Below the pieces are notes generated by a model. It was not told where the DNA came from. It saw nothing but the letters and a program-made list of their open reading frames with translations, and made no database searches. This document shows positions 1-4,977 of a stretch of DNA of 6,032 bases, one piece after another; the first letter of the stretch is position 1, and each line of letters opens with the position of its first letter. Both the position numbers and the translations under genes were made by a program. This DNA is from an uncultured Bacteroidota bacterium (GTDB lineage: Bacteria > Bacteroidota > Bacteroidia > 2-12-FULL-35-15): contig CAIRRW010000340.1 of the NCBI GenBank assembly GCA_903881065.1, positions 1-6,032 on the forward strand. Direction: 5' to 3'.

Positions 1-20
1 GACCGACAATTAATATACTC

Positions 21-28
21 TATATTTG
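21..28 (+). promoter_or_regulatory. Candidate -7 promoter box (TATATTTG) for the lipoprotein gene
   Basis: TATATTTG matches the Bacteroidota sigma-ABfr -7 consensus TAnnTTTG at every fixed position. It would place the transcript start near base 35 and give an AT-rich leader of about 45 nt before the ATG at 79. The matching -33 element (TTTG or TTG, about 19-20 bp upstream) would fall at or beyond the left edge, so only half of the promoter can be tested. The leader has no Shine-Dalgarno sequence, which is usual in this phylum. Confidence 0.5.
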
Positions 29-78
29 CAAACTTTTTAAAACAATTAAAATACAATAATAAATTTACTTATCAATCA

Positions 79-1296
79 ATGAAAAACAAGAACATTTTTA
101 TTCCATTAATCTTAGCCTGTCTGTTTGTAATTGCAAACGTTTCCTGTGGAAATGGAAGCGTGAAACAACCTGAAGCAGCTGTTGTAAAATCCGATTCAGT
201 AAAAAAAGAAGTGAAGGACAGCGTTCCTCAAGAAGCTAAAAACACGCTGCCTGTTCATCCAATATATAATGATGTTGCAAGATATATTGCAGGAATGCCA
301 ATCAAAAATTCAAAAGCAATTGATTCGTCATTGACAAATAATGCCAGCTGGAAAGAGTATGCAGCCAACTTTGATAAAACATGGTTGAAAATAGATTCAT
401 CTAAAATTCAAAAGATGAAAGAGTGGAGAGGCATTGAATTAAAGGATGCGAATACAAAGAATGTTTTCTATCCATTTTCAGGAGCCGACTTTTTTAATGT
501 GTTTACTTTGTTTCCTAAAGCCGAAAGCTACGTTATGATTGGCTTGGAGCCTGTAGGTACTTTGCCTTATTTCCACAAAGGCATGCCAAAAGATTCTATC
601 AATTCATACTTTGATAAAGTTCATAAATCATTGCATGAGATATTAAACTTCAGCTTTTTCAAAACACATAATATGTCTGTTGACTTTAACAACAAGGATT
701 TGAACGGCACCATACATATTATTGCTTTGTTTATCGAACGTACAGGCAACTCAATTATTGATGTGAAACCTGCAGGAATTGATAAAGAAGGAAAGATTTT
801 TAATTACAAAACCTGGAAAGAACAGCGTAATTCGGGAAGCGTTAACAGAGGTGTTGAATTTGATTTTGTGAATACAGACAATGTGTTGAAGAAGGTATAT
901 TATTTTTCTGTCAACATGGAGAATTCTCATTTGAATAAAAATACTGATTTTGTGAAGATGGTAAATACCAATAAAGGGTCAACTACTTATGTAAAATCGG
1001 CTTCTTATTTAATGCACAAAGAAGCGTTTTCTACCATTAGAAATCTGATATTGGATAACAGTAATTATGTGTTGGAAGATGATTCCGGTATTCCGTATAA
1101 ATACTTCAAACAGGATGTTTGGGCGCCGGCATTATATGGAACATACAGCGGTTCTATCTCATTATTTACCGGTGTGTTTCAGGATGATTTGGACGCAGCA
1201 TATAAGGCAAAAACAAATGTTAAACCTCTTAAATTCGGAATTGGTTATAAGTACATTGTTGGCGAATCGAACCTGATGTACTTCAAAAAGAAATAA
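79..1296 (+). CDS. Putative lipoprotein of unknown function with a YPFSGxD motif
   Basis: This 405-residue protein is exported. It has a Lys/Asn n-region, a hydrophobic core at about residues 6-20 and a possible lipobox ending N-V-S-C at Cys23. The -3 residue Asn is atypical, so lipidation is probable rather than certain. A low-complexity charged linker (about 27-55, rich in K, E, V, S) then tethers a globular domain. That domain carries YPFSGAD at 131-137 and a stretch ending GLEPVG at about 145-160. The C-terminal half alternates beta-like segments with an amphipathic helix near 308-327. I recognise no enzyme motif and assign no function. My impression is that similar hypothetical proteins with the YPFSG and GLEPVG segments occur elsewhere, but this is recall, not a search. 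The ATG at 79 is chosen because the signal sequence begins there. TAA is followed directly by TAG, then by a strong terminator. It is probably monocistronic or only weakly coupled to the next gene. Confidence 0.85.
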   Translation: MKNKNIFIPLILACLFVIANVSCGNGSVKQPEAAVVKSDSVKKEVKDSVPQEAKNTLPVHPIYNDVARYIAGMPIKNSKAIDSSLTNNASWKEYAANFDKTWLKIDSSKIQKMKEWRGIELKDANTKNVFYPFSGADFFNVFTLFPKAESYVMIGLEPVGTLPYFHKGMPKDSINSYFDKVHKSLHEILNFSFFKTHNMSVDFNNKDLNGTIHIIALFIERTGNSIIDVKPAGIDKEGKIFNYKTWKEQRNSGSVNRGVEFDFVNTDNVLKKVYYFSVNMENSHLNKNTDFVKMVNTNKGSTTYVKSASYLMHKEAFSTIRNLILDNSNYVLEDDSGIPYKYFKQDVWAPALYGTYSGSISLFTGVFQDDLDAAYKAKTNVKPLKFGIGYKYIVGESNLMYFKKK

Positions 1297-1316
1297 TAGT
1301 TGTTTGCAATTATTCA

Positions 1317-2561
1317 TTGAAAACTGCTTACTATATATTAACAAGGTTAATTATAGTAAGCAGTTTTTTCTTTTTCAATACCTTCAATTCACTTTCATAT
1401 AGTCAGACAATAAAATCCGCTGACAATACTAATTCCGATGCCGACTTTATTGAAAACCTGTTAAAGAAATATCCAAAACAGTTTCAGAATATACTGACCA
1501 ATCAAAAGAAGTATGAAGTACAAATTATTTACACACAGATAAACCGAGATAAAAATAATGTTCCATCTTTCAAACAATTCACGTATCATTTAGACCCAAA
1601 GAATTATTTTTATCCTGCGAGCCTTGTAAAATTGCCCTGTGCAGCCTTAGCTCTTGAAAAAGTAAATAAACTAAGGATTGCTTCACTTGATAAAAACACG
1701 TGTATGCAAACGGATAGTGAATATGTCTGCCAGCGAAAAGTTATAAGAGACAGCACCGCTTTCAATTATATTCCGTCCATATCAAATTACATTAAGCGAA
1801 TGTTATTAGTTAGCGATAATGATGCTTACAGTCGCATATATGAATTTCTTGGTCAGCAATATATTTATGACGAACTTGCAAAAAAAGGGTATCCTGATAT
1901 TCGCATAGTACACCGTTTTGATCCTGACTGTAATGCCATTCAAAATAAATGTACTAATCATATAAAGTTTTATGATGCATCTGGCAAGTTGATTTATAAT
2001 CAACCAATGGTTCAAAATAATAAGGAATATAAAAACCCGATAGGCAAAGTAACCAAAGGGTTTGGCTATATAAATGAAAAGGGGAAATTGATTAACGAAC
2101 CCAAAGATTACACGTATATGAATTATATGAGTTTGCAGAATATAACAGACATATTGAAATCTCTTGTATTCCCAAACAGTGTAGAAAAAGAAAAAAGATT
2201 TGATTTGTCAACTGATGATTATACTTTTCTTTATAAGTACATGTCAATGTATCCGCGCGAATCAGATCACCCAAAATACAATGTGAAAGACTTTGAAGAC
2301 AGTTATAAAAAGTATTTTATTTATGCTACCAATCATAAAAAGATTGAAACTGACTCAGTTCGTATTTTCAATATTGTAGGACAATCGTATGGTAACTTGG
2401 CCGACTGCGCGTACATTGTAAATCTGGATAGAAAGATAGAATTTATGCTTACTGCAGTAATTTATGTGAACGAAGATGGAATAATAAATGACGGGAAATA
2501 TGAATACAAAACAATTGGCTTTCCGTTTTTAAATGACCTGGGAAATGTTATTTATGATTAA
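1317..2561 (+). CDS. Secreted serine hydrolase, class A beta-lactamase fold, lacking KTG
   Basis: The 414-residue product starts with a plausible Sec signal peptide: n-region MKTAYYILTR, then LIIVSSFFFF, with possible cleavage near S-Y-S-Q at about 30. No lipobox is evident. The penicillin-recognising serine hydrolase motifs are S102-L-V-K105 (SxxK) and S166-D-N168. The third motif, KTG, is replaced by V-G-Q at 354-356 within an otherwise typical strand and helix (VGQSYG, then LADCAYIVN). The SDN-to-third-motif spacing is about 188 residues, against about 104 in class A enzymes, so an insertion of roughly 85 residues is present. Six cysteines lie in the mature part, including pairs 129/138 and 205/212, which could form disulfides. 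The start is TTG at 1317; the frame has no ATG before Met130, which lies beyond the SxxK motif. The gene begins 20 bp after the previous one and its first codons form a terminator hairpin. The substrate is unknown. A cell-wall or peptide hydrolase is as likely as a beta-lactamase, and resistance should not be assumed. Confidence 0.85.
   Translation: MKTAYYILTRLIIVSSFFFFNTFNSLSYSQTIKSADNTNSDADFIENLLKKYPKQFQNILTNQKKYEVQIIYTQINRDKNNVPSFKQFTYHLDPKNYFYPASLVKLPCAALALEKVNKLRIASLDKNTCMQTDSEYVCQRKVIRDSTAFNYIPSISNYIKRMLLVSDNDAYSRIYEFLGQQYIYDELAKKGYPDIRIVHRFDPDCNAIQNKCTNHIKFYDASGKLIYNQPMVQNNKEYKNPIGKVTKGFGYINEKGKLINEPKDYTYMNYMSLQNITDILKSLVFPNSVEKEKRFDLSTDDYTFLYKYMSMYPRESDHPKYNVKDFEDSYKKYFIYATNHKKIETDSVRIFNIVGQSYGNLADCAYIVNLDRKIEFMLTAVIYVNEDGIINDGKYEYKTIGFPFLNDLGNVIYD
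1320..1375 (+). terminator. Strong intrinsic terminator hairpin after the lipoprotein gene
   Basis: The arm 1320-1335 (AAAACTGCTTACTATA) pairs perfectly with 1352-1367, and 1337-1342 (ATTAAC) pairs with 1346-1351. This gives a 22-bp stem with a single bulged T at 1336 and a 3-nt AAG loop. The T-tract TTTTTTCTTTTT overlaps the base of the 3' arm and runs on to 1375. It begins 24 nt after the stop codon of the upstream gene, as expected for Rho-independent termination. The odd point is that the whole structure lies inside the reading frame of the next gene, over its signal-peptide codons. Confidence 0.85.
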
Positions 2562-2592
2562 GAATTAAAAAGAAAAAAGAATTATTTGCCGG

Positions 2593-2616
2593 ATTTGAGT
2601 ACTTTTAAACTCAGAT
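2593..2616. promoter_or_regulatory. Imperfect palindrome upstream of merR, possible operator
   Basis: ATTTGAGT (2593-2600) and ACTCAGAT (2609-2616) form an 8-bp dyad, perfect except for one T/G position, around an 8-bp centre. It ends 12 bp before the merR start codon. The centre overlaps TACTTTTA (2600-2607), which differs from the Bacteroidota -7 consensus TAnnTTTG only at the last base. No -33 element is visible at the normal spacing. MerR-family proteins bind dyads in their own promoters, so autoregulation is possible, but in AT-rich DNA a chance palindrome of this size is not rare. Confidence 0.25.
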
Positions 2617-2628
2617 ATAAAAACTGAT

Positions 2629-2988
2629 ATGCCATATAAAGAAGCAGAAATCGTTAAACTATACTATCCAATAAGCGAAGTAGCTGCAATGTTTGATGTG
2701 AACGTTTCACTTATTCGTTTTTGGGAAAATGAGTTTGACATTTTAAAACCAAAGAAAAACAAAAAAGGGAACCGCCTTTTTACCCCAGCAGACATTGAGT
2801 GTTTGAAGATAATTTATAATCTGGTAAAAGATCAGGGCCTTACTTTAGATGGAGCAAAAAAGTATATAAAGGAAAATAAAAGTTCAGTAAAACACGAAAT
2901 AAAAACAGAAAAGAAACAGACTTCTGAAATTGAAAACAGGTTAATAAAAATCAGGAAGAGCTTAGTTGAATTAGGGGAAAAGTTATAA
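2629..2988 (+). CDS. MerR-family transcriptional regulator
   Basis: This 119-residue protein is cytoplasmic and binds DNA. The winged helix-turn-helix runs from about residue 12 to 80. YPISEVAAMFDVNVSLIRFW gives the HTH followed by the typical R-x-W after the recognition helix. A basic wing (KPKKNKKGNRLFTPADI, about 40-56) and a second helical pair to about 83 follow. The rest is a lysine/glutamate-rich helix (about 88-119) suited to dimerisation. There is no separate effector domain and only one cysteine (58), inside the DNA-binding domain, so metal or redox sensing as in classical MerR or SoxR is unlikely. Short MerR proteins of this type recur in Bacteroidota, often near LemA/TPM genes to my recollection. 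The ATG at 2629 fits the start of the domain. The gene lies 67 bp after the hydrolase and faces the TPM gene. Its targets are unknown; the adjacent LemA/TPM genes are candidates by position only. Confidence 0.9.
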   Translation: MPYKEAEIVKLYYPISEVAAMFDVNVSLIRFWENEFDILKPKKNKKGNRLFTPADIECLKIIYNLVKDQGLTLDGAKKYIKENKSSVKHEIKTEKKQTSEIENRLIKIRKSLVELGEKL

Positions 2989-2991
2989 TAT

Positions 2992-3010
2992 TTCTATTGA
3001 TTTAATAGAA
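2992..3010. terminator. Short dyad in the convergent gap, weak bidirectional terminator candidate
   Basis: TTCTATT (2992-2998) and AATAGAA (3004-3010) form a perfect 7-bp stem with a 5-nt loop. The dyad fills most of the 22-bp gap between the merR stop codon and the stop codon of the convergent TPM gene. Its position suits a shared terminator. The stem is AT-rich, with a single G-C pair, and neither strand has a clear T-tract after it, so its strength is doubtful. Confidence 0.25.
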
Positions 3011-3808
3011 CTACCAGTTTCCGCCAGAACCGCCGCCACCAAAGCCGCCGCCGCCAAATCCACCGAAACCTCCGGAAGAACCTCCTCCTCCAAAACCGCT
3101 TCCGCCACCTCCACCAAATCCTCTACCCATCATAGAGCCAAGGAAGAAACCGGAACCCATGCTCATTCCGCCTCTGCCACCGCCGCCTCTTGATGAACGA
3201 ATGATAATAAATATAATCAGAAATATTATTGGAATAATTAAGCCTTTTGGAAATCCTTTGCCTGAGTGTTTCTTTCCATAAGCATCTGAGTTATATTCTC
3301 CTTTTGCCAACGACATTAAAACATCTGTTCCCTTATCTAATGCTGTAAAATATTGTTTGTTTTTGAAATAAGGAACCATTTCATTTTCTCGAATCTGTTT
3401 GGTCGTTAAATCAGGTATCGCTCCTTCCAAACCATATCCAACAACTATTTCAAGATAACGTTGGCCGCTTCCTCCGGTAGATTTTACAAGAATTACAACT
3501 CCATTATCAAACTTTTTTTGTCCTACCCCCCATTTATGTCCAAGTTGCGTAGCATAGTCCCATGGCTCCATTCCAGCGACATCATCAACAATAACTATAA
3601 CGATTTGGTTTGATGTTTGATTTGCGAAATCTTCCAGTTTCCTTTCTAATTGCGCTTCTTCGGAAGAAGAAAGAAAATCAGGCATTTGTTTGGAAAGATT
3701 ATTTACCAAACGGGGCGGGTTTGGTCTTTCGGGTATACTATCTGTTATCGCTGAAAGGCTCGAAGTAAAAATCAGAAGCAGAAGTAAAGGAAAATATTTT
3801 TTTAGCAT
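3011..3808 (-). CDS. TPM-domain membrane protein with glycine-rich C-terminal tail (YgcG-like)
   Basis: The 265-residue product starts with a signal peptide (KK, then a Leu/Ile core, cleavage near S-L-S-A at 20). A TPM domain (TLP18.3/Psb32/MOLO-1 family) covers about 35-168. Recognisable segments are the opening RLVNNL, the helix SSSEEAQLERKLEDFA, the strand QIVIVIV at 68-74, and DNGVVILV at 101-108. A transmembrane helix spans about 189-203 and a glycine-rich tail 207-264, ending in Trp. The predicted topology puts the TPM domain in the periplasm and the basic, glycine-rich tail in the cytoplasm. TPM proteins include the photosystem II repair factor TLP18.3 and the poorly understood bacterial YgcG group. 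Acid phosphatase activity is reported for TLP18.3, but I see no basis for assigning a reaction here. It is the last gene of the lemA-TPM-TPM cluster, 12 bp after its TPM neighbour, so the two are probably cotranscribed. Confidence 0.9.
   Translation of the reverse strand: MLKKYFPLLLLLIFTSSLSAITDSIPERPNPPRLVNNLSKQMPDFLSSSEEAQLERKLEDFANQTSNQIVIVIVDDVAGMEPWDYATQLGHKWGVGQKKFDNGVVILVKSTGGSGQRYLEIVVGYGLEGAIPDLTTKQIRENEMVPYFKNKQYFTALDKGTDVLMSLAKGEYNSDAYGKKHSGKGFPKGLIIPIIFLIIFIIIRSSRGGGGRGGMSMGSGFFLGSMMGRGFGGGGGSGFGGGGSSGGFGGFGGGGFGGGGSGGNW
3014..3190 (-). repeat. Glycine-rich low-complexity coding segment (GGx repeats)
   Basis: These codons encode the tail of the membrane TPM protein, with repeated GGG, GFGG and GSGG units. 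On the + strand this appears as runs of CCGCC and CCTCC, far richer in GC than the surrounding DNA. The segment is in frame and has no stop. Such tails are common in YgcG-type TPM proteins, so this is a normal family trait rather than inserted DNA. The repetition makes it prone to length variation and assembly error. Confidence 0.8.
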
Positions 3809-3820
3809 TTCTATTGATAA

Positions 3821-4258
3821 TTATTTCCCAAAACTTATTTCATCCGACAATTCATTTTTATCATCCAACTGATAAGGAAAATTTGTTTTTAATTTCTCTC
3901 CTGCCATTTCTATCCCTCTGCAAAGACCTTCTGTAAATTGACCTTGCTTAAAAAATGACAACATAGTTTCTTTAATATTATCCCAAAAATCTGAAGGCAC
4001 TTTTTCATTAATACCTTTGTCTCCAAGGATAGCAAACTTCCTGTCAGCGACAGCCAAATAAAATAAAACACCGTTTCGCAAATCTGTTTTATTCATCTTT
4101 AGGTTATGAAAAACTTTTGCTGCAGCATCAAGCACATCTTCTTTACATCCATCATCAATGTGAACACGAACCTCACCTGAAGTTGCATGTTCGGCATTTT
4201 CAATTGCTTTCACAATTGCATCCTGCTGTTCTTTTGTAAAGAATTTTTTTGCGCTCAT
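3821..4258 (-). CDS. Cytosolic TPM-domain protein
   Basis: This 145-residue protein has no signal peptide or membrane helix, so it should stay in the cytoplasm or attach to the membrane through partners. It is essentially one TPM domain: N-terminal helix FFTKEQQDAIVKAIENAEHA (6-25), strand TSGEVRVHI (27-35), RNGVLFYLAV (61-70), RKFAILGDKG (73-82) and helices around FWDNIKETMLSFF (91-103). An acidic tail of about 15 residues follows. The shape matches the short TPM proteins that sit beside LemA and a secreted TPM protein in many Bacteroidota. The ATG at 4258 is preceded on the minus strand by ACAAAAG, with no convincing Shine-Dalgarno sequence. A terminator-like hairpin ends 15 nt upstream, so expression depends on read-through from lemA or on a promoter I could not find. 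No catalytic role is assigned. Confidence 0.9.
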   Translation of the reverse strand: MSAKKFFTKEQQDAIVKAIENAEHATSGEVRVHIDDGCKEDVLDAAAKVFHNLKMNKTDLRNGVLFYLAVADRKFAILGDKGINEKVPSDFWDNIKETMLSFFKQGQFTEGLCRGIEMAGEKLKTNFPYQLDDKNELSDEISFGK

Positions 4259-4265
4259 CTTTTGT

Positions 4266-4307
4266 AAATAAAAGAAATGTGAGACAGTATTTCGTATCTC
4301 ACATTTC
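4266..4307 (-). terminator. Intrinsic terminator or attenuator between lemA and the TPM genes
   Basis: Read on the minus strand, GAAATGTGAGA (4307-4297) pairs perfectly with TCTCACATTTC (4284-4274) to give an 11-bp stem with a 12-nt loop. TTTTATTT (4273-4266) follows. The stem starts 13 nt after the lemA stop codon and its T-tract ends 7 nt before the TPM start codon. This has the form of a Rho-independent terminator for lemA. On the plus strand no T-tract follows, so it acts in one direction. Partial read-through would lower TPM expression relative to LemA. Confidence 0.7.
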
Positions 4308-4320
4308 CAAATTAAATCAT

Positions 4321-4926
4321 TTATTTTCCTTCTCTCATACTTTTAATGTCCGGTGCTTTGTCAGCTCCTTCCTGTGCTTGGAAGTATGCACGTTTTTCAA
4401 AGTGGAACATTCCTGCCCATATATTTTTAGGGAATCTTCTTATATAAGTATTGAATTCCTGTGCAGTTTCATTGAATCTTCTACGCTCAGTAGCTATTCG
4501 GTTTTCCATCCCTTCGTATTGTGCCTGAAAATCACGGAAAGCCTGAACGCTTTGCAACTGAGGATACTGTTCAGCAACAGCCATTAATCTTCCTAATGAT
4601 GAACCAAAAGCACTTTGAGCTTTTTCAAATTCAGCTAATTTTTCAGGAGTTATATGACTTGGATCTATAGTAATGCTTGTTGCTTTACTACGTGCTTCCA
4701 TTACTTCTTTTAAAGTACCTTTTTCAAAATCAGCTGCCGACTGTACAATTTCAAACAGGTTTTTGGTTTTATCCATACGAGCCTGATACGCAACTTCTAC
4801 TTGTTTCCATTGTGCGGTAACACCTTCATCCATTGTTACCATTGAGTTGTATGAATTACAACCATTAACTCCGATTAGTAAGAAGATACCTACTATTACC
4901 AGCAATATTATTGTTCCCTGTTTCAT
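4321..4926 (-). CDS. lemA: LemA family protein
   Basis: This 201-residue protein has a short N-terminus, one transmembrane segment (about 5-22) and a helical LemA domain. Family landmarks run in order: C-N-S-Y-N-S-M-V at 23-30, W40-x-x-V-x-x-A-Y-Q, the E69-K-G-T-L-K helix with EARSKA, AFGSSLGRLMAVAEQYPQL (106-124), QYEGMENRIATERRRFN (136-152), the FP at 165-166 and a final YFQAQEGA. This is the full family length. The domain should project into the periplasm as an extended helical bundle. Cys23 is followed by Asn, and the preceding V-N-G is not a standard lipobox, so I favour a membrane anchor over lipidation. LemA is named from a Listeria antigen and its biochemical role is unsettled; co-occurrence with TPM proteins suggests an envelope complex. 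The gene starts 51 bp after htpG and is followed by a hairpin terminator. Confidence 0.95.
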   Translation of the reverse strand: MKQGTIILLVIVGIFLLIGVNGCNSYNSMVTMDEGVTAQWKQVEVAYQARMDKTKNLFEIVQSAADFEKGTLKEVMEARSKATSITIDPSHITPEKLAEFEKAQSAFGSSLGRLMAVAEQYPQLQSVQAFRDFQAQYEGMENRIATERRRFNETAQEFNTYIRRFPKNIWAGMFHFEKRAYFQAQEGADKAPDIKSMREGK

Positions 4927-4958
4927 TTGAAATTGTATTTAGTTATTATTTGATTATG

Positions 4959-4968
4959 TAAAAGTACT
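4959..4968 (-). promoter_or_regulatory. Sequence AGTACTTTTA upstream of lemA, possible promoter element
   Basis: In the 51-bp htpG-lemA gap the minus strand reads AGTACTTTTA, which contains TACTTTTA, one base from the TAnnTTTG -7 consensus and 32 nt before the lemA start. The same ten bases occur upstream of merR at 2598-2607. It also overlaps an 11-bp odd palindrome, AAGTAGTACTT. No -33 box lies at normal spacing; the nearest TTG is 25 bp away. The gap has no convincing terminator, so read-through from htpG is equally possible. Confidence 0.2.
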
Positions 4969-4977
4969 ACTTATTAA

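Noticed and set aside
1067..1276. Open frame of 69 codons overlapping the 3' part of the lipoprotein gene in another frame
   Set aside because: It is fully inside a longer convincing gene and has no recognisable features.
2991..3818. An 11-bp direct repeat, TTTCTATTGAT, at 2991-3001 and 3808-3818, flanking the membrane TPM gene
   Set aside because: It resembles a target-site duplication, but the enclosed gene is a normal member of a conserved cluster with no transposase or terminal inverted repeats. The repeat is AT-rich and probably chance.
4308..4315. TTAATTTG on the minus strand after lemA as a separate promoter for the TPM genes
   Set aside because: It differs from the -7 consensus at the important second base and has no -33 element at suitable spacing.
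4249..4587. Open frame of 112 codons on the plus strand opposite the lemA and TPM starts
   Set aside because: It lies antisense to lemA, which is clearly real, and its product is a Ser/Phe/Cys-rich shadow translation with no domain.
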